A DNA stretch of 64,000 nucleotides from positions 671,501-735,500 of the forward strand of contig JALDNG010000006.1 in the NCBI GenBank assembly GCA_024349245.1, given 5' to 3'. Position 1 is the stretch's first letter, and every line of letters starts with the position of its first letter. The notes beneath the pieces were generated by a model, which ran no database searches, was not told where the DNA came from, and was given only the letters and a program-made list of their open reading frames with translations. This document shows positions 1 through 13,378 of this stretch, in pieces. The translations under genes and the position numbers were made by a program. The stretch is from Neodontobutis hainanensis. Taxonomy: Eukaryota > Chordata > Actinopteri > Gobiiformes > Odontobutidae.

Positions 1-585
1 TTCATCTTCCAGCTCCTCTTTTTGTTTTTCATATCTGCGCTAATGTCATTCATTCACTACGTCGCACAATGTAATTTATGTCACCGGGAAAACAATGACA
101 GCAATCAAGGCAAAAACAATAACAAAAGAAGAATGATGAATAGGAGTTTTAAACGGATATGGCATCATTACAGACAAGGTAATGCGTTTAGTGACATATT
201 TTAACGTTAATGTCATTTATTTCTAATTGTACCAGGCTGTCACTGGAAAAATATGAAGGATGGGCTCTAGGCCAAAGCACTTTCTGCTCTCCCGTTTATG
301 GTTATCATTTTCTGATTCAAAGTTAGGCAAATCTATAAACAATCCAGTCTGTTGCTGAGCCAATGCAGTTTAATTATTTTTTTGTTAAAGTGGGGTTATG
401 CAAGTTAATCACATTATCCATATTCATATCTACAAAGATTGGTGGCGACATGGTTGCACTTTAGAGAAGCAGACACACATCTGCCCGCTGCAGCAGACTG
501 AAAGACTAAAGCAGTAGGGTTTGTTAAGGTTGTACAGTACATGTTTTTGTCTACATTTTACCTGGATAAACAAAGGTCAAATAAA

Positions 586-601
586 ATATATATATATATA
601 T
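586..601 (+). repeat. (AT)8 microsatellite
   Basis: Alternating A/T run of 16 bases. Confidence 0.85.
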
Positions 602-735
602 TTTATGTAATATGAACTTGAATAGTGTAATAGGTCTACATGTCTTTTTAGGTGAGGTATGTGTAAGTGTTGGTACTGAAGGTATTTATAGTTTCAGTAT
701 TGATGTCTGTTTTTTTCAAATAGAAAGAAATTCTA

Positions 736-1115
736 TTGAGCTTTAGAAAACCAAAAGAGAAAGGTTCAAAATCCAAACAGTTTATCTCTAGAAGGACATT
801 ACCACCTGAAGGGAGCAGTGACACTAACGGCTCTAATGACCCTAATGACTCTCCCATCAGGAGTCCCTTTCAAGTTAATGACTATAAAACCAGAACAGCC
901 TGGTCCAATCAGAGTTAATTTCAGGTCAAACCCCTCCCTCTAGGGATATAAGCTCAGCTCTCGTATCAGTTGAACTCAGACTTGACAAAGTCTCTTGGAG
1001 AAGAGACAAAATGTCTTCGCCTTGAAAACTAAGTCCAGATGCCTTTGATTTAACCTTTTCTTCAAGATGACCTGGATGACCGAGAACCTTCACAGACAAC
1101 TTCAGGCAAGAAAAT
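736..1115 (+). mobile_element. Retroelement 3' tail, probably Penelope-like, copy 1
   Basis: The stretch around 985-1110 (CTTGGAGAAGAGACAAAATG, then CTTCAAGATGACCTGGATGA and CCGAGAACCTT) is a known type of fish retroelement end. A short open frame at 736-918 with repeated Asn-Asp-Pro/Ser may be its decayed coding end. A related segment lies at 47395-47560 on the other strand. The element class is from memory and uncertain. Confidence 0.45.
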
Positions 1116-2635
1116 ATTAAACTGCACCACAGAAATTGACCTGTGTTTTTAATGGTGAGTGGTTGAGTCTGCAGACCTGAACCACGCCTACAGACTCAAA
1201 GATGGCTACCATTTATTTATTTATTTATTTATCAGAGATTTATTTTTTCTTTGTTTGTTAATTAGTTTGTTTGTTTGCTTTTATGTCTCCTAAAGTATGC
1301 TCCTGCCTAATGACTTCTTCTTCCACGTGGTCAAGGTCATACCAGGTGGTGCACTTTTCATAAAATGTCCCTTACATGCAAAGATGAACATTTATTCTAT
1401 TGTTTCACATTGCCATGCTGGATAATATGGAGTGAGAGATTTTCTTCTCCTTTTGGGGTTTCTGCTGAACTGCTTTACTAATTACATTCATGTTCTTCAG
1501 AAACGTGGATGCCCAGCTAGATTTGTAAGCTACATCCAATTACAACTAAACTGATTATCATTTGTGAATCTAATGTGAAAAATACATTTCACACATGGTC
1601 CTTTTGGAGTATTTTTATACAAATGCATACTTTTGGTTCATTTAGAAAGTCCCCTCTTCCCAACTCAGCATCTGTCCTCTGTCACTTCTAACTTTTATTT
1701 CCTGCTTTGATCTGAACTTCTCTCTTTCACTGCCGCTATGATCCTTACTTTTTTTTTTTTATGCTGTTGCACTGCTCCATTTTCTGTTTAACTCTAGGGT
1801 TTATCTATCCTGATGAAACTAAACAGAACAAGATCTTGTGTCTCTAATCCTATACCATCAGTGCTGTCGCTCCGTCCTGGGGCTTGTCTATGTGGGCTCC
1901 ACGTGTTAGTATCAGACGACAAGCTAATTGAGGTCATCGGTGGAGCAGTAGCACAAGCATTTGGGGGGAAAAACCTTTGAACCTTCTCTGCTGAGCACAC
2001 TGCCAAAAAATCACCCTGTACTCCCTTTCATCATAAAGTAATAACACACACAGTCACACACACTCAGGATGCATTTAATTTAAAACCAAACAGAGGGCTC
2101 TTAATCCGTAGAGTTCAGTGTCTGCAGTGGAAGAGCTTCTTTTACAGTCGTCCTATGAGGTCTGGTCTGGAATTTGAATAAATCAAAGAATGCTAAACCC
2201 ATTTTTTTAACCTGGGGGTGTTTCTGTCCTTCTGCTGGTGTCAATATCTACAGACAGACACGGGGTAGATCCCAGATGACCTTTCCACTCCCTCGGTGCT
2301 CAAGGGGCAGCTGATGGTGACTGATAAGTTACTGAGGCGGAGGGATAAACCACGGTGTCAGTGTTCATTTGAAGAGTGCTGATTCCATTCTGTGTGAGAG
2401 GCTCCATACTGCTCCCAGGACAATATCACACTCCCAGCAGCAAAACAAACACTTTTAAAGGAAATAAAGCAATCGTTTTACTGCAGTCATTCAATCATTT
2501 AACCACAATTATGAAATAGACAAAACTAGACCTTTCTGATAGGACACACTGTAGGATTATCTTTCCACAAGGAGAACATTCATAATGTCTTCCAGATCCT
2601 ATGATAGCTTCTGTATTTAACATTCATTTATTCTC

Positions 2636-2840
2636 TTCTGCTTATTCCCATGAGGGGTCGCGGATGACTGGAGCCTAACACAGCAACTTTGGGCCTCAGG
2701 CTGGGTACACCCTGGACAATGGTCAGTAAGTTGCAGGACTGACATTTAGAGACAGACAAAAACAGACAACCACTCACGAGGGATCGGCCAGGGTTTGAAC
2801 TCACAAGCTTCTTGCTGTGAGGCAGGAGCTAACCACTTTT
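2636..2840 (+). mobile_element. Degenerate dispersed teleost repeat
   Basis: The phrases GGGGTCGCGGATGACTGGAG, GGGTACACCCTGGACAATGG and TTCTTGCTGTGAGGCAGGAG in this order are those of a very common fish interspersed repeat. The copy is shortened in its middle. The class is not assignable here. Confidence 0.55.
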
Positions 2841-5800
2841 TAAATTTAATTTAACAATCTATAATCTATACCAATGAATATCCACAGGCAAGAAAATCCA
2901 AAACACATCATTAACCTATGCCACAAAGATAAATCCGTCTAAGTTTAGTTCCCTGATAATTGGGTTCAAAGACCACAGAAACTACACATTGTTAATTAAC
3001 GATTCATTTGGTTGAGGTGTAAAAACAATTCAGTACTACTCCGTCATGAGAGAGTTCCTCCATCAGGTATTCTAACTTTAATTGCATCCTGTAATATGTA
3101 AAGTGCCATTATTTAAAAATCTGGTATTGTTTGCATGCTTTAGATGAGAGACTATTATATATTTAAGTGTTTCCTAATGCCACTGAACTCCAAAAATACC
3201 CTCTTTGTGAGTCTAGCGCAGATCTCCTGGATTAAGTGCATCGCTATCAGCTTGTCTCTTATGTACAAGAGAAAGGTTTATAAAGTATGAGAAAAGTTTG
3301 AAATGGTATTCTCAGTGTGGTCTACAGCAGCAGTTACCAACAGCAGCTTTATAAGAACATTTGAGGCTTGAGGCTGTTTGACTTGTGGTTGTCTTTTCAT
3401 CATATGTAAAAAAGGTATGTACTTATCAAAGGACCAGTTATATCTTACCACACATTTTTCATCTTGTGTAATAGTGATCCTGACTGGAGTCTTTGATCTT
3501 TATCCAAATACTGGAAGCGCTCCAAAGACTATACATCTATCACTGTCTCTGTGGAAAACGTACAGGACTTCAGAACTCCAAATGTATTCCTCCCACTTTG
3601 TAACTCAGTTATAGTTGTGCCAATACAGTGATTCTGGTTTCAGGAACAAAGGAGAAAAGATACATTAATTCCCAGTGACAAGTCCTGTTGAAGATGCATT
3701 ACCTTAAGGCTTTGCCAGATCATTCTTTATGTATAGGACAATTTGGATCATCGATTAGCAGTCACTCGGCGGGGGCAGAAAATACATGTGGAGCACAGGG
3801 TCACAGGCTATGAACTCGCCAAGGAGGAATAACACTGTAAACGGCTGCTGGCACAAACCTGTACAATGATAACCATTCATCACACAAGCAGGGCATTAAT
3901 TACAACCATTCATAATCAAGAGTCAACTGACAAGTATTGAATATCGACCCTTTGGGGGGAAATAGTTATAGGGAAATATCCTGCATAGTCCTGGGATTGA
4001 ACAGGTTTGTCTTCATAAGTCAAGGTCATCACTTTGAAAAAACAGATGGTCACCGGCCTAACTTGTCTTACAATAACAGTTACTATGTCACGCAAGAGTG
4101 CTTATCAATAAAAGCACAACAGTTGGGAGATATTTATGATGTATTTTACTATCTCATCGAGAGACTTAATAATGCTTCGCTGGGTGTGTTTGTATAACGT
4201 GGTAAACTGAGCTTTTTATTGATCTGCTGTTTGTGTGTGGACCTACTCTGTATGACAGACAGGAAAACACTGATCCCCGTAGATAAGATTTCAGTCTAAT
4301 AAGAAACGTGATTCCTTTGCGATAGATTTAATTTGGGAGTCCAGACTGAGTTTGGAAAATTGTCTAAGCCTGCAATGCATTTAAATTCAGAGTTTGGTAA
4401 TCTAATAGAGAAAGAAGATGAACATTGATTTGTTTTGAGAAATAGTTTGATCCCTTGTTATTTTTGGTGGTGATTCCATCAGTTTCCACCAGTGGCACTG
4501 TTGTATTTTTATGTAGTAAAAAAAAAAAAAAACACATACATACATTTTTATCTCATTGATTTTCTTCACTTATACAAGGTTTTTTTTACACTTGCATTTA
4601 GTTTGACAGTTTAATTAGTAATAGTTTATTGTAACAGGATTCATCTGTGAGAAAAAAAAAGTCTTTAAAGGTGCATTACAGCGGTTTAAGAAATTTCTAA
4701 ACACGAGCATCACTTCAGGGTGTTAGTGGCAGTTGTAGCCTGCTTACTGGTTCTGGTTGTACACGCTCGTCAAAGACAGGCAGAGACTGCAGCACACTCA
4801 CGTGCACAATGTTTCCAGGCGAAAACAATGTCGGGTAGTGGAGCTTTAATTCATGGGCTCATTTAACTTCAACTTCCATGTCTTCTAGAAAGCGTTGTAT
4901 ACAATTGTAATGTTTTTTTGCTGCTAGAACCTCAGATATAATGGGTAATGAACAAAACACAAAACACAAGTGTCAAGGAGTAACTTTCAGTGTGGCTCTG
5001 TTTGATTCTGGCGTCTTTAGATGAAGTTAAATGTCCTTAGTATTTCTCTTATGATTTCTCTCTTTGATCCGATTCACAGCTGGAGTTAAAGGGAATCAAT
5101 AATCTTGCCATGAAATATCAGACTTCAAAGCCAGAATATCCCCTCACTGTAAAGAATATAAAGTAGATATCTGACCATAACTATTTTGCCACATCCAAAT
5201 TCATTTCACCATTTCAGAAGCAGCATTTCCTGACACTGTTTTTTAACGTCTGGAAAATATTTATCTGATTAGACTGACCTTATAAAGACAGGATGCTGCT
5301 GTGTTTTGTACCACACAGGTTCAGTTAAAAGTTAGTTAACCTTGGACTATAATACTCCCAGTAAATAATCGGCAAAATACAAGGAGCAAGATTTAAGTGC
5401 ACTGTAAACAACTTTTACACAAGAAACTGATTGTCTTGAAATGCTATAAAATCTAAAGCCTAAATCATCTAAAAGCCATATAATTCCCTTACAGCTATTG
5501 CTACTTCGGTTTGCCCTGCGTTCAGTGCACTCCATTAGATTAAGGAGACCTCTCCACTTTCAAAATACAAAATAATAAATTACCTTTTCTTTTTACAACG
5601 TATCTCAAGCATAATGAAAAGTAGTTTATCAGGCTGCATCAAAAATGTTTATCAATGACAATTAGTTATTTATGACTTACTATTATTTTACATTTTTAAA
5701 TGATCCCTCTGCCTGAGCCATCATTACCAAATGTGTTAGTGAACCTTTTTGACGGTGAGAGCTGCCACACTGTGCTAGAATACCTGGTAAAGTCAACAGT

Positions 5801-6384
5801 AATGCCTGTGCTACATGTGAAATTACACTTCAGGCTCTTGTCAGGAAACAAACAAATATGAACAAAATCAATCATAGAATTTTAATTACCAAATGTTCAC
5901 AACATAAACCAGAGTTTCTCAATTAAAATGGTGTCCACAACATTTTTTACAGCCCCACATATAATTGGGATTTATCCTAAGATGTTACTTTGAATGTGGA
6001 GCAGTTTATTTTAAGACATAAATTAGAATAATTGGGGATGAGTCACAATTAAGACAGATACTAATTGTTGATGGTTAATACACTGTATGTGTGTATGTTT
6101 ATGGGTGTATGTGTATATGTTTTGTTTGGAGGTTTTGTGCTGTCTTTTTGACTGGATTTTGAGTCTGTGTAATAAATGGCACTAACTGTGTAAGATCTCA
6201 TACATTCAAGGAGTATGGTACACACGTATGTATATAGTTTTTTTCCTGCAGCCATCTGGATATTTAATTTGGATAAACTTTTAAGCTTGAAGAGATAAAA
6301 ACTTAAAATACATAAAAAAATCTAAGTACTTAAAAAAAGATTGTATAATAATGTTAAACATTGGTGTGTAATTTAAAAAAAAAA

Positions 6385-6568
6385 AAAAATCTTTCCTATC
6401 CTTAGCTTTGTATGCTGTGCTAGGTTTTAACTGACTAGTTTTTGGTGCACTTATGCTTTTTGTTACCTTGTGCTGTTGAAATTGCTTCCATTGTTTTCCT
6501 CACTTGTAAGTCGCTTTGGATAAAAGCGTCTGCTAAATGACTAAATGTAAATGTAAATGTAAATGTAA
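6385..6568 (+). mobile_element. LINE 3' end sharing its tail with the V-SINE
   Basis: The tail at 6507-6555 is nearly identical to the end of the SINE at 37376-37424 (about two mismatches in 47 bases). It ends in four copies of TGTAAA (6546-6568). The body upstream (6400-6505) is unrelated to the SINE and lacks a B box, as expected for the partner LINE's 3' UTR. The class (L2-like) is inferred from memory of fish elements. Confidence 0.5.
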
Positions 6569-7101
6569 TTGGTCTGCTGTCTACTGTTGTACTGATATAA
6601 GGACTTTTTATGTAATAGCACTCATATCAAACTGTGCAACTGTCTAAAACTTTATCTTAAATATCACCAAACAGCTGAAACATCATCTGTTTGACCAATT
6701 CAATCCAAAAAAAGTTTCTTGTACCATTATTTTATTTGGTGTAAATTAGCGACAGCCAGCTTTGTCACGGACCTTTTCTAACTTTTATCCTTGACTTTCC
6801 TCCACACTCTCTAAACAAAACAACGTTTATATCTAATTTGGTTTCAGCAGGTTTTTTTGCACTTTTGTTTACTTTTGTTCTTCTTATGACTTTCCCGAAC
6901 GTACCCTTTGGTATCTGAAAAACTCCAATAAGACAAATTACTGGCATGTATAATTCAATAACAAAGATCAATGCAAGTTTTAAGCTGATCTTTAAGACTA
7001 CAGAGTTTCACACTTTACCCCTTGGTGTGGGAATGGATTTCTAACAATCAATGATTCCAACATTAACTTGTCAGTGTCTACATATTAATTAAGGTGAACT
7101 T

Positions 7102-7121
7102 TATATATATATATATATATA
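7102..7121 (+). repeat. (TA)10 microsatellite
   Basis: Perfect alternating T/A run of 20 bases. Confidence 0.9.
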
Positions 7122-9984
7122 GATGTTATTTAGATAACATTTCTTTTCTCATTAATGTTTTTGTGTATTGTTTCAATAAAAATAAAGAGTAATGTTAAGT
7201 GGTGAATGCAATTTGGGAACACTGTGAAGCATGTGATGTCGAAAGTGGGTGCATTTCAGCGTTTATCTGGAAGCCATATTATTTCCAGCTTGAGCAATCT
7301 GAGTTCAGGTGTGGTTATGTTATATAGGACTGAACTCTGAGTTTGGTCAAGAAAGGATTTGTAATAATGCAACTGGGAGCTGAGATAAAGCAGATCCCTA
7401 ACCTTTGAACATGCCTTTCTGCCAGATCATACAATTTTTGTGCATCTGTGGCACATGAGGTAATTCAAGAATAGTAAATGCACATACACACTAACACAAG
7501 CTGTCATACTGAAATGCAGGAGTGGCACATACACATGCGCAGGCCTTTATGAGCTCAGCAGCTGATGACCCTCGGGTTCCACGTCTTATCAGTATAAGCC
7601 GGTCCTGGCTTATACAAAGGATAAGCAAAAGGAAACCACTGGAACTGACACTTCAGACAGATTTAAGGAAAAATGGAGACAGCCGTAAATTATTAACTTT
7701 CACAATGTATCACAAAATTGCTTCCTAATCACATAGCATTGTTACTTTAGATTGAGGACTGGCTGCGGGATACACACATACCCCAAGCTGTAACCCCACA
7801 CCACATGAAGAGTATTTTTCCATTCACAATGATCACTTCATATTACAACCCAGTGAAAAAAAAGCTTCTTTTGCCCTCAATGTTTGAAATCTTACATTCA
7901 TGGTTTAAATTTGCCAAAGACAGATCAGTCAGTGGATTGAAACAGACGTGTAAAAATGGTCCTCGAATTTCTCAGCCACTTAAATCCTACATGAGCAGTA
8001 CTTGCCCAGGCATCACAGTCAATTCAGCAGTCAGCGGTGAACTTGCAAATAAATCCCTTTTTTTAAATTTTTTCCTCTTGTGGCTTAAGGAACGCAGAGA
8101 GGCATGAGAGCAGCGGGTTTCAGAGTTAGATATTCAAACACATAGACACATGACTGGACAGATGGAACGGCTTCATGGGTGGTCCACTTTGGGTCCGGCC
8201 TCATGCATTGTGTGTGTGCACCACTGAACTTTTCATTTCTATACATACATGCATTGCAAGGGGGTTTTGTGTGAGACTCCCTGCACTTTTCCTGGTGCCT
8301 GGCTCGGTGCTGATAAGAAACACGATCCTCTCCAGACTTAAACACACAGCAAATTGAAGAGACAATTAGCGCTCTGTTGTTTTACAATCAATAAAGTTAC
8401 TTCAGCAGCGCCGTTCAAACGCTTTTGTATCAGCCATGATGACAGGTCACTCCCCGCCTCGGTGGCCACTCATAAAAGTGCTTTTGTACAAGGTGTGCCA
8501 AGGAACAATTGAGCTTCTTTCAACAGAATCTGTAATACACCGCCGTTTATTAATTTCCGCAGCCCAAAGTGGCACCTTGAGGCTTGATTTATCCACCACT
8601 AGCTCCGAATTCCAACATTAATCTCCAGAATTGGACAGTCCCCCCCAGTCTCATTAATTGACAGTCTTGGCTACCTCGCTGTGCACTTTAGAGCAAAAGA
8701 GGAACCCAAGCTTCTTTCTGTGGACTGGGAAACAACAGAGCACATTTTTCATCATAGTTGCACTATATTAGATACCAATCTATCTCTTCTCCCTAAAATA
8801 CCACACACTTCTCTCTATGTGTTCAGCTCCTAGGAGGGCTCACTCCTCTTCCACCTTTCTTTCACAGCCAGTGATCCCCCAGGCCGAGATCAAAACGGTG
8901 AATTACAGAAGTCCTTGAGAAAAGCCTGAATTTGATGATTTGAGGCGAGCAGTGCAGGTCTCCCGCATCCCCCTGTGATCCCTGCCCATCCATCCATCAC
9001 TCCGCTTTAGACAACCACATTCCAGCTTCTTTTCTTCCTGCTCACCTGCGTCTTGTGTTACCAAAATCAAATCCAAAGTCATCTCATCCAGCAGGAGGGA
9101 CGTTATGAGAAAAAAGGAGAAAAAAAATAAGAGAAATTTTCAAATGATATCAGTTGCACACCAGGAACGGTAATATGGCACTTCAACCATCATCAGATTT
9201 GCTTTAAGCTCTAAAAACTTTAAGATCCTTTATGTAAAAAATGCCATGTATTGTTTTATTTACAACAGTTTCACATTTTTTGTGCCAGCATAGCTTTAAG
9301 CAGCCGAGATCAGGCCCCTGCATGTCTGAACATGTCGCAGTCGAGTGGTTTTATTGCATGCGGTTGTCTTCAGCCCTAGACTCTAACTAATTTGAACAAT
9401 AGCTAAATACTTTATTTAGTGTGTCATGATGTCGTAAAACAAACCCTAATTGTTTTATGTAAATTAGACGTCACAAAGGTCCAGTGCTGGATTTACCAGT
9501 CAGCATTATGGCTTTATGTCCATAACTTAACATTGAGATAGATAAACATTCATTTCTTAATGGATACCGTAGATCACAAACTTAGATTGTTATAATGGCT
9601 ATTTTTCATACATTCCAAGAAAACTCTTATGTGTATTATACATTTTCACAAGCTTTTACTTTTGTCTTATTTTAAAGTAGCACTACCTAACTTTTCTACC
9701 ACAAAATACACACCCTCAGAATGATTAAATATGTGGCCACAAAGTCATTTCATGTTCCTCTGACATTATAAGGAGACAGACACCTCTTTCAAAGCACTTT
9801 GTTGTAAGCCAGACACTCCATTATGAACATAATCTCCCCAGAACAACCCAACTTACCACGTTATAAAGAAATAACAGTCACATGAGACTTTGCAGCACTG
9901 TAGTTGCAGACTGAGCGCTTCAAAGCTGCATTTGTGTTGCTGAAACATTGATTGCCGTTGAACACAGGATTAAAACATCAGTCA

Positions 9985-10095
9985 AATATTGATTGACCAT
10001 AACATTATGACCACCAAGTTCACCTAAGTGAAGTGGGACCAAGATTGATCTGGTTCATAGGTCATTTGCATAGCTGTATCATTATATACATTTGT
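9985..10095 (+). repeat. Possible dispersed repeat end
   Basis: The phrase ACCATAACATTATGACCACC is one I associate with dispersed repeats in fish. No termini are visible. Low confidence. Confidence 0.25.
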
Positions 10096-12299
10096 CTGGA
10101 CAAACACTGAGTTTAAAAGCCACTTCATCAATAGCAGTTTAAAAGGTGCTGGGTTTTGTTTTTATTCGTTTTATTTAAACACATTATTACTATCTAGAAA
10201 AAGAGAGAGTCTTGTGCTATCAGCCACTTTGCAGACTGAACACTAAACAAATGATTGAACGCTCACTGACCTGCCGCAGCGTGCTCAGTGCTGTGAGAGA
10301 GTGGGAAATGTCACAGACTGGATGAATGAGACTTGTAGTTGGGGGACAATGACATCTTATTGATTGGTCTGCAATGTGTTCGGCTTATTTGCCTTGGTGA
10401 ATTATGCGGTTATACTTGGTTGGTTAAAAGTCAAATTTACTGTTGTTGAAAATAACCCTGTATAGATTATTTCTTTTAACATCTTTTGGAGAAACAATGT
10501 GAAGTTGACACACCCCAAACACACACTAATGACACATCTACAGTCTAAAAGACACCTAGAAACCATTAGGTTAAGTTACCATTTTAAGGGTACAGGGGAG
10601 TACACCAACGTGGATATAGCTCTTAAGATAACAATTCAACTTTATTTTAATTATTTATCACTCCCACTTACATTCCACATTAAAACATTTTAATATCTAC
10701 ATCGGTAGAGCTGAGTGGTCCATCGATTAACAGAACTTTGCAGCTTCATGTTTCTGATCAAGAAACATAAAGTATCAAAAACATCAGATTCAAAAAGTGC
10801 AACAATAAATGTGTGCACAGGGGTACACTGTTACACTGTTTTTGTCGTCATTAGTTTAATCTGAGCTGATGAACCACAGGACGCTCAGTAATCTGAAGTA
10901 AATAAAACCTCAATAAACCTCAAAGAGCAGGTTATGGCAATGAGAAGAGGATAGGTCTGTGCTGGCTACAGGTACATGATTGTGCAACCCACAAAAAGGA
11001 AAAACTGCATTTTGTCCACTTTGAATGTTTTACATACTTTATCCAATTCACACAAGTGCTAAATGTAATCAATCAAACATCTGATCAATGTTTTTTTCAT
11101 CCCAAAGCACATGCCATTTGACACAAATTAACTCAAACCAAGGATGGTTGTGTTTCCTGGAGAAGCACAGTGGCACCCACTCAAAAATGACTTGCTGTTT
11201 GTGTGACCAATGACCCAGGGCATGGCAGAGGAAACAGATTGGGGACATTTTAATATTAAGATGGTAGAACAATGCTGCACTGCTTTGTGTAGCAAGGAAA
11301 AAAGCACAGTGTTCCCCCCACAGGACACAGGAAGTTCACGAACACAACGGGAAGAAAACCCAACCAGGTGTTGTGCTGTCGTTCAAACAGAAATGATTGA
11401 TGAGCGTGTGAGATTTGGGTTTCCTTGAGTAAATTTATGCAGCTTTGCTGTGAAATTACAGTGGCTTCTTGCTGTATTCTTTGCCCTTTGCTGTAATGCA
11501 CATAAGAGTTGGCTGGCTGTGGGTGTGTTTTTAATCTTTATTTATCCTCACAAGGTTTGCTCAGCACTGTGGCTATTTTTGCAGCAACACCCACATCTAG
11601 TGAATATAGCTAGTACTAGAAAGCATTTTCAGGAACAATTACAGTCGAAACCAGCAACTGCTGAAGTATTTCCCACAAGTAAACATGTGATGAGTAAAAG
11701 ATGAGTACAGAACATTTGGTGTGCCATCTTTGGCCGATATTCCCATTTGAAATAAATTTAAAACTTGACATTACACAATCAATGCAGTCACTCTGGGACA
11801 AGCCCAGAGCGAGCAGAGTTTATTGGATGGGTCTGGGTGTCAAAGCCAGTCTGAAGTTTAAATGTGTGAGATAAAAAGTCATTAGGCTTAAAAGCCTTGT
11901 AAGATGCTAATCATCTTATCTACTGTTTGTTACAGTTGAAGCTGAGAAGACAGGGAAATTGTATATATGTGCACATCAAGGCTGAGGCACCATCCTACTC
12001 AATATACAACCATAAACGTATACTAGCTATCCTGCAACATCCTCATAAAGGTCTTTATCTAAACAAACAACCTAAACCTTTCAGAGGGTATTGCAATCAT
12101 AGCTATTTTTTGTTCCTAACTGTTTGCATCTGATAATCCTGCCCATATTTCCATACATTATCCCTGTCGAAGGTGTGAAATGGAAATGGAGACTGGCAGC
12201 AAGGGTCCAGCAAGAGCAGCACCCAGCTTTTGACACATACAACTTCTCTACAAGTTATTGTATCGTCGAATACTTCTTGAAAAAGCCATCTAGACGTTA

Positions 12300-12515
12300 T
12301 GGGTGATAGACTGTTAACGGATGCCCTGGGGTTTTGGTGCTCTATGTTTTGTCTGTTTTTGTGCGTAAATGGTGTGTCGGCGTGCTCTTTTGTTTATTTT
12401 ATTTTATTTAGTAAATCCTATTTTTATGCATTTCATGTTGCACCTTATCGCCGAAGCAAGTTCCTCAATCTTGTTCACTGACAATGTCAATAAACGTTTT
12501 TCTGGTTCTGATTCC
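12300..12515 (+). mobile_element. Possible LINE 3' end
   Basis: A T-rich stretch is followed by TGTCAATAAACG and TGGTTCTGATTC, as in fish LINE ends with a TTCTGATTC tail. It is a single degenerate copy, so the call is tentative. Confidence 0.35.
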
Positions 12516-13360
12516 TATTAGGTTAAACCACTCCAAAGTATTCTTATTTAAATTACCAAACCAGTTAATTAGCATTAAACCAGGACATTTCTGTGAACAC
12601 CTAACTTGAGCATGGACTAAACTGTGAATTAAATGCATTAAAACAATTCACTGATCGAGCAACTTCAAGACTGATCTAGAAGAGGAAAAAAAAGAAAACA
12701 AAAGAAACGTTTGATTATTTCTACATTTATAATGGGACACCCCAGCCTTTTGATGCCCCTGCCCCCCGTGTTAAGCCCCTCACAGCGGCCCTGGTGCTTA
12801 TATCTGATGCCCATGCAGAGTTAAGTGCATTAGCAACCCCAGGCAGCATGGCTGACTGACTCGCTGACTGGCAAGGTCACACAGAATTTGGACGAGTTTG
12901 CTGGGCATCACTGAACCTATACAAAGACAAGAGAGCAAAGGGATGCATATGCACATGGCCCGCAGGTGGGAATCTCTCACTGCTCACTGCCTTTTCTCCA
13001 GCAAACAAGTAAACAGAGCCAAACACACACCAATGCACAAGGGCAAAGAAGCCTCTATGATTAAATTGGTTTATTTTGGAGGGGGAAGCGGGGTTGGCAG
13101 TCAGGGAGCAAAGGCAGGGGTAAGTACATTTAAATACTTTTGTATGGCTAAGCATATGGCATGGGGAGATGGGGAGACAACTTTGAGCGAAACCTATAAA
13201 TCCAAGCTTTTAGGGTTAGAATCCAGAGAAGGCAGTACACAAGCAAGACACCTTGTGAAAACACTGATAAGACACAGGAACATAGAGAAGGTAAGCTGTG
13301 TTATAAACATACACAAACGCACTGTATGAGCAAATTTAAGCTTATTAGCATGAAGTTTAG

Positions 13361-13378
13361 CACACACACACACACACA
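13361..13378 (+). repeat. (CA)9 microsatellite
   Basis: Perfect dinucleotide run of 18 bases. Confidence 0.9.

Noticed and set aside
12898..13329. 143-codon open frame on the + strand
   Set aside because: Composition and reading give no known family, and other frames over the same DNA are also open.
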